Shown here in pieces: positions 1 to 11,171 of a stretch of DNA of 64,000 nt. Position numbers and translations under genes: made by a program. Location of the stretch: assembly GCA_018136815.1 (NCBI GenBank), contig CM030938.1, positions 2,020,202 to 2,084,201 of the forward strand, written 5' to 3'. This DNA is from Isochrysis galbana. Its lineage: Eukaryota; Haptophyta; Isochrysidales; Isochrysidaceae. The notes beneath the pieces were generated by a model that made no database searches, had not been told where the DNA came from, and saw only the letters and a list, made by a program, of their open reading frames with translations. How positions within the stretch are numbered: the first letter of the stretch is position 1; each line of letters begins with the position of its first letter.

Positions 1-160
1 GGTTAGTTCGTGTGACTCGGTGTCCTCGAGCTTTTTGTAGCAACTTCGGCGAGGCCCACCGTGTTCCCAAGCGAGTCCCCCCGAGTTCCCGAGTCTATAC
101 TTCGAGTCAACGAGTCAATACAAGTCAAGCACGCGCCTGAGCCACCCCCAGTCGCCTGCC
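1..160 (-). repeat. Dispersed repeat, copy 1 of a 160-bp inverted pair
   Basis: The reverse complement of this stretch matches 39185-39344 over the same 160 bp with only scattered substitutions and no length change that I can see. The match stops at 160 here and at 39185 there. Since it starts at base 1, the repeat probably continues outside the window. The other copy lies just downstream of a piggyBac transposase remnant, so this may be the end of such an element. It has no convincing coding content. Confidence 0.8.
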
Positions 161-743
161 CGAGTGCGGTGGCATGAAACGCCGGTGAGACCGCCGACCG
201 GTGTACCCGGACCATTTAGTCCGAACACCATCGACAAGGGGGGGCTGACCACCGCCGTGCTCTCGCTGGAGCGCGGCGAAGGTCGGCCTGTTAGGCGGGT
301 CGGTCGCCATCGCTCTGCCTCGGATTCGGATTAGAGCGGGGAGAGGGACGAGGGGAAATCTTCCCCCGGTCCGACGATAAAAAAAGTGGGCCTCCGGATC
401 AACAAGAGTTTTTTTTCCAACCCACTCTCCCCCACCTCTACCTTATTGCTGAGGAGATTGAAATGTGCGATGCGGGCGAGGAGTGAGGAGTATGCATAGA
501 GAGATAGAGAGGGGGCACAGTGTTACGTGTTACGTGCGCGTGCTTAGGTACGTGGTAGCAATGAGCAATGAGCAATCGAGCAATCAATCAACAATCAATA
601 CTAGACTAGTACTAGAATGAGAATGAATGCAATAATGCCCATGTGTTCATGTTCATGTGACCAAGATCCCAACTTGTCCTGGCGCGCGCGATTGCGCGCG
701 CGGCATGTGGCCGTTGTCCGTGGCAATACTTGCCTGACCGCGG

Positions 744-875
744 TATTCATATGGTGTTCACGAGGTGTTCATATGGTGGTTCACGAGGTGTTCACGCTAA
801 GGTTGGCAACAGTTGGCAGATCGGGTGTTCATATGACTTGTTCACTTGGCAGATCTGGTGTTCACGCAAAGCATA
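744..875. repeat. Short irregular minisatellite of GTGTTCATATG/GTGTTCACG units
   Basis: The motif GGTGTTCA followed by TATG or CG occurs about seven times in 130 bp, separated by 5-25 nt, with copies in both orientations at the right end. The 300-bp stretch before it (340-740) has only short repeats such as CAATGAGCAATGAGCAATCG and GTTACGTGTTACGTG, and no gene. Confidence 0.6.
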
Positions 876-899
876 TGAACACCAGTTGAACGTTCTCGC

Positions 900-1060
900 A
901 CAACCCCTGCACTAGGGGCTTGGGTGATGAGTGCTCTCAGCCCATGCCAGAAGGCAGGGCGTGAGGGTGACTGATAGGCCCCCGAAAGGGAAGTAGGTGC
1001 CCGGTGAGGGGGGCGCAGAGCGCCCCCATTGACCCCTAGGATAACAATAGGTTGAATCTT
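900..1060 (-). repeat. Truncated copy of the hairpin-headed GC-rich repeat family
   Basis: Read on the minus strand, an imperfect A/T-rich hairpin (about 1038-1056) is followed by GGTCA, an ATG and a GC-rich hairpin (GGGGGCGCTCTGCGCCCCCC). The sequence beyond it is alignable to the copies at 20085-20428 (plus) and 48620-48785 (minus), including shared words such as TTCTGGCATGGGCTGAG against TTTTGGCATGAGTAGGG. It breaks off near 900. Confidence 0.6.
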
Positions 1061-1301
1061 GGCCAATATAGGGAGGGGGGGGGTTGAGAGGCTTCGGCGC
1101 GCCACACCATCGAGGCATCCGGTCTCACGTTCAAGCACTATATACATCATATTGACTGCAACGGCGCATGCGCATGTGAACTCGAGATGGAACTTGGGTG
1201 AAAGCTCCTTGGAAAGCTCCTCAATGCGCAAACCTCGAATTTTCCATGGCATGCACGTTAGGACGATCACAGCCGTATGCCGATCGAGATGCCGATCGAC
1301 A

Positions 1302-4300
1302 TCAGCTCGCCTCCTCAAATTGAGCAATGGCCTTATCTAGCGCCGCCACCTCGCCCACCATCGCTTGCACCTTGAGGTGATCTTCCTCCTGAGGATTGCG
1401 GGCGGGGAAGGCAGACGCTCAGTGTCGGAGTTTCAACACGGCTGCCATTGAGAATCAATGATGCTAAGTGTAGATCTTGTCAAATAGGAAAGCAGGGCTT
1501 GAAGGCTTCAGACTGGTGCCAGCGCAGTTTATCGCCATCGCTGAAGCGCTCGGTCGGTAATTCCAAAAGAGCTAGTCATCACAAGCCGTGCAAGTATAAG
1601 TATAATGGGATGTGGCGAGTGCGGTTCCGCATGACATGGCATGCACGCGGCGAGCGGCAACGTAGGCAGACTGTACAAAGGCGTTTGGCGGCGAGCGGTA
1701 ACTGGAAGCCCTGGGAAGGAGCGTGCCTGCTGCTGAGCCTTGCACTTTGTCGAATACTCGGGCAGTGACATCTTGCCCTTCAGCTTGTCAAGCCTTCCGA
1801 CGACAGCGCCTCGCTCCTTCTGCAATCGTGCGACCTCGCGCGAGAAGTCGATGATCCCCTTGAGCATAACATGAACCTCGAGCGATGCATCGATGATCTC
1901 TGTGGCGCACCCTCGTGGCGCCTCGCAGTCGCCCTGCACCAGGTGGATCGCAGCGGGAGGCGGGGACGAGGACGAGCGTGCAAGAACGGAGAGCGTGTCC
2001 TTTTGCGAGGTAATAATGGACGCGGCCTTGGGATCGCGCGCGACAATATACACAGCAGGCGCGTGCCTCGCGAGAGGCCCCTTCAGATAGTTGGCGCGAA
2101 CGGAGCGGATGGAGCCGGCAACCTGCATGACGAGATCCATCGCAGCCTCCGCCTCCGCATTCTCCCATACCGAGACGGTGCCAGCCTGCGGGTACGGCGC
2201 AAGCATAATGGAGGTGCGGGGCTCGCCCGCAAGAAGCGCGAGGCGTTGGTAAAGCTCCTCGGTGACATATGGCATGAAGGGATGAAGAAGGCGCAGACCA
2301 TAGTGCAAGCAGGCGTGCAGAACTGTCTGTGTCGTGTGCTTTGTTGCAGCATTGCCGATGTCGGACGAGTCAAGCTGCATGACCGGTTTGATCGATTCGA
2401 GATAAACATCACACAGTTTGTTGTACCAGAAGTCGTAAATGGCAGTTGCCGCATTGGCGATTTCGTACGCCTCAAGGTGCTCGTTGATGGCACGAACGGC
2501 TTTCGCGAGGCGCGAGAGGATCCAAGCATCCGCAAGCATTGGCAGGTCAACCTTTGGTTCGCACTCCGCAGCCGAGATTAGGCGCATTGCCACTGGGAGG
2601 GGAGCAGGCCGGAAGGGCGCTTGTTGCGTGGTCGAGCCCGGCTGTTGAGACGGGTCAAAGTACAAGAAGGCGAAGCGCGTGGCATTCCACAGCTTGTTGC
2701 AGAAGTTGCGGTAGCCGACCACCCGGTTGATGTCCAGGTTAACATCGCGACCTTGCCCGCAGTGGGCAAGAAGGCCAAACCGGAGGGCATCAGAGCCGCA
2801 CTCGGGGATGCCCTGCGGGTACTCCTCCATATTCATCTGCTTAGCTGCAGCGAGCTCTTTAGCATCGATGTTGCCGGCGTCGAGCTTTGCGAGGAGATCG
2901 TCGAGCGAGACGCCGTTGATGACCTCGAGAGGGTCAATGACGTTGCCGAGTGACTTGGACATCTTGCGCCCTCGCTTATCGCGCACCATGGCATGGAGGT
3001 AGACCTCGGTGAAGGGCAACTGGTCGGTGAGCTCCAGGGACAGCATGACCATTCGCGCAACCCAGAAGAACAGGATGTCCTGGCCCGTTTCGAGCAGCGA
3101 GGTGGGATGCCACGCCTTGTAGTCAGCGGCTTGCAAGTCAGGCCATCCAAGGCACGAGAATGGGAATAGTCCAGATGAGAACCAGGTGTCCAAGACGTCC
3201 TCGTCTTGTTCGAGGGTGACGTCAGCCGGGTCACAGCCTTCACGCTCAGCAACCAGCGCGCGCGCCTCCTCGAGCGAGGTGGCGACGGCGACCTCGACCT
3301 CGACTCCCTTGACCTTGGGAAAATAGGCAGGGATTCGGTGTCCCCACCAAAGCTGGCGTGAGACGCACCAGTCACGGATATTTTCCAGCCATCCGTACCA
3401 TGTCTTCTCATGATCAGGAGGCATGATCTTGAGCTCTCCGTTTCGCACGGCATCAACAGCGCGCTTGGCCATGCCGGAACAGTTGACCCACCACTGGGGT
3501 TTTAGCATTGGCTCGATAACATCACCGGTACGTGAGCAGATGCCGAGCCGCATTTTGTTGTCGGCCTCGCCACGGAAGAGTCCGAGCGTCTTGAGCTCGG
3601 CCAGAATGGCAATACGAGCCTCGAAGCGCAGCATGCCTGAGAATTTGCCGCACCCCGAAGCAATCTTGCCGTCGTCAGTGAAGATTGTGATCTCCGCAAG
3701 GCCGTGGCGGCGGCCGCAGTCGAAATCATTGGGGTCGTGCGCTGGGGTGACCTTTACGGCACCGGTACCAAAGTTCATGTCGACCAGCGTGGAGTCGGTG
3801 ATGATCTTCAGCTTGCGGTCGACAAACGGGTGAACAAGCTGGCGGCCATGAAGCTGCTTATAACGCGGATCATCAGGGTGGACAGCGACTGCAACGTCGC
3901 CCAGCATGGTCTCGGGACGAGTGGTCGCGATGACAACCTCCTCGTTAGAGCCGTCAACTTTATACGCGAAGGACCAGATCCTGCCAAAGACATAAGTCTT
4001 GTCCTTGGGGTGGCCTGGCACCGCAAGCCGCTTGGGCTTCTCCAGCTCTTCGTAGTCGACCTCAATGTCGGAGATGCCTGAGCGCAGCTGGCAGCACCAG
4101 TTGGTGAGACGGACGTCCCGATATATGAGCCCGTCCCTGTAGAACTTGATAAAAGCCGCCTTGACTGCTGCTGCTCGCGGCGCGTCCATCGTGAACACCT
4201 CCCGCGACCAGTCCAAGGAGCAGCCGAGCCGGCGGAGCTGAGTCGTGATGCGCGCTCCATACTGCTCCTTCCAGTTGTAGACCTGCTGGACAAACTCTTC

Positions 4301-4735
4301 GCGGCCAAGGTCATGGCGCGTGAGACCCTTCTCTTTCTTGAGTTTCTTCTCGACGACGACCTGCGTCGCGATGCCTGCATGGTCGATGCCGGGGATCCAG
4401 AGCACGTTGAAGCCTGACATTCGCTTCCAGCGCGCGAGCAAATCCTGCACAGCCACTGTGAGCGCGTGGCCAAGATGGAGGGAGCCGGTGACGTTGGGCG
4501 GCGGCAAGCAGATAGAGAACTTAGGCCGCTTGTCCTCTGGTCCCGAGTTCCCCTCATAGTACTTGGAAGCCTCCCACCACTCGTTCCACGCAGCTTCGAC
4601 CTCGTGTGGCAAATATTTTTGCGCCATCGGTGCGTCCATCAGCTTCAGCTGGCCGCTGGGCGTCGGGTTGACGTAGGCGCGGGCGATAGCGCCCGGGTCC
4701 TCGACGGGTTCGTTCTCCTTCTTCTTCGGCGCCAT
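1302..4735 (-). CDS. VARS: Valyl-tRNA synthetase, cytosolic type
   Basis: The product charges tRNA-Val with valine using ATP. The start is the ATG at 4735, with a lysine-rich beginning (MAPKKKENEP). The open frame continues upstream of it but is low-complexity. The HIGH-type motif is HLGH at residues 87-90 (PPPNVTGSLHLGH). Further in come the CWISRQ-like WCVSRQLWWGHR segment and the KMSKS loop, followed by the anticodon-binding region. The main exon runs from 4735 to about 1746. After STK (about residue 997) the frame becomes nonsense and family sequence is lost. A separate segment at 1388-1302, after a CCTCAG acceptor, encodes EEDHLKVQAMVGEV and ends FEEAS-stop, which fits the usual C-terminal coiled coil. 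I therefore infer an intron of roughly 360 nt. Its donor is not resolved: GTGCAAG at 1745 gives the wrong phase unless a micro-exon or a GC donor is used. The ValRS assignment is very secure; the tail is less so. Confidence 0.93.
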
Positions 4736-4740
4736 TCTTC

Positions 4741-4808
4741 CGCCTGCCCGCGGGTGAGAAGGGGAGGGACAGAGGGAGGGATAGAGGGAGGGAGAAGAGA
4801 TGGGGCGA
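4741..4808 (-). promoter_or_regulatory. Polypyrimidine leader before the ValRS start
   Basis: On the coding (minus) strand this is almost pure C/T (repeats of CCCTCC and TCTCTCC) ending a few nucleotides before the ATG. Comparable CT tracts precede the TAB2-like, peroxidase and GUN4 starts in this window. It probably serves as initiator or 5' leader sequence, which is inferred only from recurrence. Confidence 0.4.
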
Positions 4809-5086
4809 GCGAGAGCGCGAGCGAGGCGACCCCGTCGACGACGCGCTCGGGCCCCGCGAGCGACTTTTCTTGTAGTGCGTGCCGCGTACGTACGGTTAAG
4901 AATTGAGAATTGAAGAAATGTAATCTTTTCGAGAATCTTGTTGGCTAGCGTACCTAGCCACATACACCGGACGAGCCTTGCACCAACCGCGCACACCCCC
5001 ATCGCGGGGTAGGGGCTCCGTTGCCGTCGTGGGCTTCGGTCCCGCAGCACTAGGATTAACCCTAGTACTTCCCTTAAACCCCGTTT

Positions 5087-5623
5087 CCTAGCTGTGAAAG
5101 ACAGAAACAGTGTTTTTTTTGGAGGCCAAAAACAGTGTTTTTCACTGTCTTTCAAACGCCCTCCGTATTTGCCACTTTTTTTAGAGCGTGGCTGGGGCTG
5201 GGGGCCGCCCGTTCGCGGCGCGCGCGAGCGCGGCGTGCGCGCAGGACCGCGGGACCAGGCGCGCGCGAGCGCGGCGTGCGCGCGGGACCGCGGCCACCAC
5301 CACCACACCACCACGCGCGCGGATCGCGACGCGTGCGTGGGCTTGGGGTTGTGAACACCGATAGCGGCTCGCCATCGGCCGAGGGGAGGGGAGGGGGCAG
5401 CGGCGGCGGCGGCCTACGTATGCGTAGGACGCAGGACGCGGAGGAGCGAGGAGGCGAGGAGCGGAGGCGGAGGCGGAGGCGTTCCGCGCGGGGGGAAAGG
5501 CCCCCTTGCGGTACATGTGGCCCCACTGTTTTTCGCACTGTTTTTTACTGTTTTTTTTCGATTCCCCAAAACAGCTGTTTTTAATGTCTTTCTAGCCCTC
5601 ACCCACTGTTTTTCACAGCTAGG
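5087..5623. mobile_element. MITE-like element with 13-bp perfect terminal inverted repeats
   Basis: The ends are CCTAGCTGTGAAA (5087-5099) and TTTCACAGCTAGG (5611-5623). The interior starts and finishes with AAACAGTG/CACTGTTT runs and has a very GC-rich core containing a direct duplication of about 60 bp. The segment 5121-5164 is an inverted match to 40360-40404 (GGAGGCC...GCCCTCC). No clear target-site duplication was found and there is no transposase. Confidence 0.55.
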
Positions 5624-5700
5624 GTGCTATAGGTTGGCCCCGGCCAGGTTTTCGCGAAATGTTTTGCAAAATTTGGGCTCGCTGAACGAAAAAAAATGTT

Positions 5701-6240
5701 TGGACAGAATGGCTCACCAAGCACGATATCAAGAAATGCCGCCCTAGCAGTCACGCCAATCGCCCCAGCCGCCCGCGCGCATCGCATCGAAGTTGGCCGT
5801 GTGTGGCGTCGACAACAACGCCAACGTTACCCGACCGAATGGCCGAACGGGCCGGAGTGCCCAACTTCCGAACACGACCGGGCGCGCTGCCGGCGCTTTC
5901 ACGTTCACCCACTTGGACAGAATGGCTCACCAGGCACCATATCAAGAAATGCCGCCCTAGCAGTCACGCCAATCGCCCCAGCCGCCCGCGCGCATCGCAT
6001 CGAAGTTGGCCGTGTGTGGGCCGACAACAACGCTAACTAACGTTACGCGTTACCCGGCCGAACGATCCGGAGTGCCCAACTTCCGAACACGACCGGGCGC
6101 GCTGCCTGCGCTTTCACGTTCTACCACCTTGACAGACTGGCTCACCACAGCCGCCCGCGCGCATGCGCGCATCGCGTTGAAGTTGGCCGTGTGTGTGAGT
6201 GTGAACACGCCACATACCAGCACTCAAGATTTCGGATCAA
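5701..6240. repeat. Tandem duplication of a ~213-bp unit
   Basis: Unit 1 starts with TGGACAGAATGGCTCACC at 5701, unit 2 with the same words at 5914, and a third, internally shortened unit near 6129. Copies 1 and 2 are nearly identical, sharing the run from ATATCAAGAAATGCCGCCC through GTTGGCCGTGTGTGG. No reading frame is kept across units, so this is a non-coding tandem repeat. The flanks 5624-5700 and 6241-6640 hold nothing recognisable. Confidence 0.8.
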
Positions 6241-6639
6241 CAGTTTGCGCGAACGCGTGGGGCCGGGCCAGGAGGCTTTGGGGGGCTCAAGGCAGGTCCT
6301 GAATGGCCCGGTCGCGACCGGCCCGCCGCGCCGCACGGTCACTTGAGGAGTTGTACCTCCAGGCGTCCGTCCGACGTCCGAGCGAGCGCTTGTCGAGACG
6401 TCAATTGGCCCGTGGCTCTGGGCGTCGGGCCGGATCGAATCGAGGCATTCCTGCGGTGCGAGGGGCCAGGATGGATTAGTACGTGTGTGTGCGACCCTCA
6501 AGAACCAGCGTGCGAGCTACTAGTGACCCCCCACCATGCTCACGAGAGCTCTGGGCTCTGCATGGCCACCATCTCCAGGCCATTCTCCGGCCGATCGCGG
6601 GCGATCGGACGTCGCGGAAGCTCCGCGTTTCTAATAGTG

Positions 6640-7120
6640 ATGCGCCCTACATTCACCACTCTGATTCCCTTCCGTGAGCGCCCGCCTCAATCTCCCAAAA
6701 TAGACCGCCACGAGCGGACGAGCGGGGGGAGGGAGGGGGAGGGGGGTCACTGCTTACTACCGACGCCATTGCCCGGGAGGGGGTCGTTCGGAGGGGGGAG
6801 GCGGCTGGCGGGGCAGGTAGGGGGGGACCCTGAGGAATCCTTGGACACCCAGGGGAGGTGGGAAATAGTGGTTAAAATGAGTGAGTGACCGGGCTACAAC
6901 TACAACGAACAACGACGCCATTCACCATTCATTTTCCTTCGTGGGCGGGGCGGTGGGGCGGAGGAGGTTCGTCGGAGGGCGGAGGGCGGAGGGGGAAAGC
7001 AGATCCCCGGGCAGGTGATGGATGGGGATGGATGGGGGGCTGCGGAATCCTTAGATCCTTGGACCTTGGACACCCAGGGGAGGTGGAAAATACTGGTTAA
7101 AAAGTTAAAAGAGTGAGTGA
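6640..7120. repeat. Diverged direct duplication of a ~210-bp unit
   Basis: GGACACCCAGGGGAGGTGG followed by AAATA.TGGTTAAAA and a GTGAGTGAG run occurs at about 6843-6887 and again at 7067-7118. Each is preceded by a G-rich block. There is no coding signal. Confidence 0.6.
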
Positions 7121-7374
7121 GTACCATCTAGACCTAGACGTATCTTGACTGTGGTCAGCGAAAACAAAACGATTGTTCGCGATCGAGTGTGTGCACCGGT
7201 CAAAACGGTGAAATTAGCGGAATCCCTGGCAGTGTTTCCCTGTTGTCGCTCGCTCTCGCAGGCGAGAGCTCTGCGATCTGCTCCTCGCTTGTCTGCCCCC
7301 TGCCTTCCCCTCTTCTCTGCGCGCCAGCTAGTCGCCAAGCTGAGACGTGTCCTACCTTTATTGTCTCGTCAGAT

Positions 7375-7776
7375 ATGCACACCGTCGCTGCCCTTCTCTG
7401 CCTCCTCGGCTCTGCGTCTGCCCTCGCGCCAGCTGCGCGTGTGGTGCCAGTGGTGCAGCGCGCCGTTGCCCCTGCTGTCCGTGTGGCTCCTGCGGCGATG
7501 TTGGACCGCTCGGAGGCCGCGGATACGTGGTGGGGCGACAAGGACTACCCGTCCTCTGTGGTGCTTGGCATTGGCAAGGACGTCCCCTCCTCCATCTATG
7601 GCGTCACCTCGGCCATTGCCTTCTCTGTTGGTGCGTACTGCATTGCTCAGTCCAACATCATCAACATTCTTTCCGGCTCGACCGTGAACGGCTTCTACGT
7701 CGCCGGTGCGCTTCTCGTCCCGTACTCCTGGGGTCTTCACGTTGCGGCGTGGATCCAAAAGCAGAACGGCAAGTAA
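7375..7776 (+). CDS. Small plastid-targeted membrane protein of unknown function
   Basis: This is a 133-residue protein starting at the ATG at 7375. The upstream open frame has no better start. Residues 1-16 look like a signal peptide (MHTVAALLCLLGSASA), followed by a transit-like stretch rich in Ala, Val, Pro and Arg to about residue 42. The mature part, which begins near MLDRSEAADTWWGDKDYP, has two hydrophobic segments (around YGVTSAIAFSVGAYCIA and GFYVAGALLVPYSWGLHVA) and ends in a short basic tail. The bipartite leader is the kind used for complex plastids, so a thylakoid or plastid envelope location is likely. I do not recognise the family. A small photosystem or antenna-associated subunit is possible but unproven. 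It is intronless. Confidence 0.8.
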   Translation: MHTVAALLCLLGSASALAPAARVVPVVQRAVAPAVRVAPAAMLDRSEAADTWWGDKDYPSSVVLGIGKDVPSSIYGVTSAIAFSVGAYCIAQSNIINILSGSTVNGFYVAGALLVPYSWGLHVAAWIQKQNGK

Positions 7777-8810
7777 GCAGTCACCTGGAATTGGCAGGCT
7801 TCTTGTGTGATGTAGATCTGCAGAGGTGCGCTGAACCAGCGCGGCCAAGCCCATCTCGGCAAGTCTTGCGCCAGGGCTGCCCTGATGGGAGAGCTCGTGT
7901 GGTATCGCTGCTTTATCCGTGCCGCTAGATTTCCCCACGGCATGATCCTCGCGAGCCTAAGCTGGGATCTTGCGTGACTTCTTGCTAGCGCTAGCAACAC
8001 CATTTCATGAATCAATGGAGTGTTCGCCTGCGGCGAATGCTTGCGCGAACACGTCACAAAGTGTTCCCTGCTCACTCACAAAGTTCTCCTCTTGAAACCA
8101 GTGGCTGTCCGCCTAGCCAGCTATTCGACGGATAATGTTTGTAGCTCTGTCACTTGCTATACTGGGCTATTGTTCCTTCTCCAAATCTTGTTACACAACT
8201 TGCATTTGTATGACATAAAACAACCTTTGACATTCTTAATTCTCGCCTCGCGCGTGGCTTAGGGTCTCGAGTTCGTAGCCACGCCCCAATCGGTTGCGCA
8301 AACGAGTAGCACTGTGACAAAAAAAGGAAAAAAGGGGGTGCCCCAGCCACCGCTCCCAGCTGCGCCCGCCTTTCGGCTCTCGCGAGCTCTGACGTTGCTC
8401 TCCTCGGCTCTGCCATCGCTCCTCCCTGAAAGTGAAGGGGGCGTCGGCTGCAGACTCATGGTGACGGCCTCCCAGTATTACTGATCGAGCGATCTCCCGT
8501 TTGTGAAATTTCGTAAAGCAATCGCAGTTCCTGAACCACCTTAAAAGAGCCTCAAACCAAATTCCAAATTATTCGCGGTTTTGTTTTCGCTTCGGGTAGC
8601 CCCACCCCGTTTCCACCCGTTCCCACGAGTCCCCCCCCCCCTGCCCGTGCACCCGTCACCTCGCTCTGTCGCCGCGTGATAATGGTGATAAGAACATTAT
8701 ATATGTGTTTCCCCACCTGGCACTCGGGACAACCCAGTAGAGACTCGACGAGCGGAGCCGGTAGGAGCCCCTCTCCCAGCCCTCCCAGCCCCTAGCCCCC
8801 TGAGGTGGTC
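7777..8810. other. Intergenic, no feature recognised
   Basis: This is moderate-GC sequence after the plastid protein. I see no reading frame with family character. A C-run (8629-8641) and an A/T patch around 8690-8705 are the only notable features. Confidence 0.6.
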
Positions 8811-9333
8811 ATGAGAGGCGACCCCCTGAGCGAGGCCGAGGCAGAGATCGCGAGGCTGCAAGGGCTACTGCAGGCGGCGCAAGCTGAGTGAGGCGCGGCG
8901 GCTCGACACCTTCCGCAAGCACTGGAGCTCGAAGTACGAGCAGCAGCGGAGGCGGTGCGCGGTCCTCGCAGCGGCGGCGGACATGCGGGCAGGGAGGGTG
9001 TCCAAGATGATGTCGAGCTCGATGTGGGACAAGGAGGCAGGCGTTCTGGCTGTGATGTTCAGGCGATGGGAGTGCGTGGAGCTATCCATCCCGACCCGCC
9101 CAGCCATGTCCGCTCCGTCGTCGCGCTCGCCCTCGCCCAAGCCCGTCCTCCCGCCTTTCTCTGCTGAGGAGGTGGTCCAGCCCGTCATTGGCCACCCCCC
9201 AACTTCCGCCGCGCCCCTCGCCGCTTCCCTTCCGTCCCCATCTGAGGTAGTGGTAACCTCAGATCCGTCAGCGGCGGTCGATTCGCGAATGCGGCACGAC
9301 GAGGCAGCAACCCGCTCCATCATTAGTCATTAG
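8811..9333 (+). pseudogene. Frameshifted coiled-coil protein, repeat-borne
   Basis: An ATG at 8811 opens a helical stretch (MRGDPLSEAEAEIARLQ...) that hits a stop at about 8889. The next frame continues without interruption as a charged coiled-coil (ARRLDTFRKHWSSKYEQQ...), then a Ser/Pro-rich tail (MSAPSSRSPSPKPVLPPFS) up to a stop at 9333. A single-nucleotide frameshift explains the break. The tail region (about 9103-9215) is repeated inverted at about 35563-35703, so it belongs to a dispersed element and not to a unique gene. The family is unknown. Confidence 0.45.
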
Positions 9334-11171
9334 CGTAGAAAGAGGACCCTGACCTCTTATTTGCACACACAACCCGCCGCGGAGGCAGCAACGATACAAA
9401 ACACAAACACATGACACATGGTACAAAAGCGCACACGGCGATCCAAGGCCCAGGCGTCCCGCAAGAGGACTATCGTGCCACATTCACAAGGCGCCAATGC
9501 CAAACCGCACATATTGCACTGTGTTTCCAACATGCATGTAGCAAGCAAGCACACATCATCAACATGCCAGTCTCTCACGTCCGCTAGCTCAAGTCGAAAC
9601 CAAATCAACGAAATTGAGCACTCAAGCCAGGCGCGATAGTTGATTACAAAGCAGAAGAATCATTCCTCAGAGCTGCAATGGTGTCAGAAGTATCACGGTG
9701 CTGGTCAACAATTGATATGCAATTTGCTTGCCGACAGCAGACCATTACCGAAGGCCACGCTGCTTTGCCCTTCATTCGAGGAGGGTCGTCGCCCACGCTA
9801 TCAGCCCTGGCTCAGACAAGTGTTGCAAGAGGTGTTGGACAGCAGGCCAACGCTATCCATAGAGCGCGCGCCTGTCAGCAGGACTGCCTTGAGTGCAATC
9901 GGACCACGGTGGGAAAGTGTGACAGGACACCGTTACATTCCCATGCTCCTTGGGAGCACACGGCGCAAGGTTCCTGTTGGTCGAGAAGAGGGATGTAGGC
10001 GAGAGACGAAGCAGCGCCCACACGGCAGTGGGTTCGCAAGCACATTGTTCACCAGGCCGAGCCCCGATTCGTCACTTCAGGGAGAAATAGTCCTAGGAGA
10101 AGACGGCTCCAGTCATTGGCAGCAACATCGATGACACGTATGCGGTGACGTGAGAGGCGGGGAGTGCGTTCGCGGGTACAGAGCCGTGCCGATGGCGGAC
10201 ATCATCGCAAGAGAAGAGGACACGGAACCCCAGTCGAATCGATAATGCAGAGAACGCTGCCAGGACGCCACAACTAGTTGTGGCGTAGGTGCAGCCAAAA
10301 GTATCACTTCAGAAGGTGAACTACGACACGAGAAGCCCTCGCACCCTCTAGGAGAGGGGCCGCGGTGCCTCTGTTGTGACTGCAGAGCGAGGCCGTGCGG
10401 CAAGGGGAGGCCGCGCAGCCCACTACTCAATTCGAACAGTATACACGTGTGGATGCGAGCGGCTGGACGACAACAGGCATCTTGCCGAGCGCTCGCGAGC
10501 AACACATCTAGGGAATATCTCATGCATGGAGAGGCTCGCCGCGCAGCCCCTCAGGGCGCGGCAGAGTCCCTTGCGCAAGAAGCATTCGAGTAATCTCAGT
10601 GCTGCTGCATTGCCTCGAGAATTGTGCTCGACGGAGTGCGGCCGCCCATCGCACTGCGCCCAGGCCTGTGTGCAGTAGATGGGGGAAGAGGTCATCATCC
10701 AGACCAACGGCAATGTTGAGCAAGCTATGAATATGCTAAATCAGCGGCGGTTGGGCTCCCGATACGAGTTCGATTTGCGACGCTCGCGATGCAAAAAGTG
10801 AAATTTCAATCATTGCTCGGCATGCGCCCTCACGGTGGAGGCTCTACGGACATGGCACAGCAGGGATCCGGCAAGCAGTTCAGCCGCACCTGTGCGCATT
10901 TGGCCCCCATAGCATGCTTGCTGGCGCCGACGCAGCTGCCACGAAGGCCGCGGAGTGCTTCGTGGGTGGGTCGAACAGTGATCTGAGTTGGACGAACGGT
11001 GTGAGCAGTGTGACGCGCCCGTAGGAAATGTGAGGTACAGGCAGCGGGCACAGAGCATAGGTTGAGGCGGAGGGCTCACAGCGAAAGGAGGGCGCGGGGG
11101 GGTTGCAATGTTGGAAGGAAGAGGGGTGAACGGTGGACGCAAGGGCTCGAGGTGGCCGCTCCCAATGCCTT
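9334..11171. other. No firm gene; possible extra minus-strand exons
   Basis: No repeat or complete gene is evident. On the minus strand two patches look coding in amino-acid make-up (about 10520-10723, around LNIAVGLDDDLFPHLLHTG; and about 10190-10290, around SLHYRFDWGSVSSSLAMM). They could be exons belonging with 11172-11678, but I could not link them with clean splice sites. Confidence 0.35.

Noticed and set aside
4736..5314. Upstream extension of the ValRS frame
   Set aside because: It is low-complexity and overlaps a TIR element. The ATG at 4735 with MAPKKKENEP is a normal eukaryotic ValRS start.
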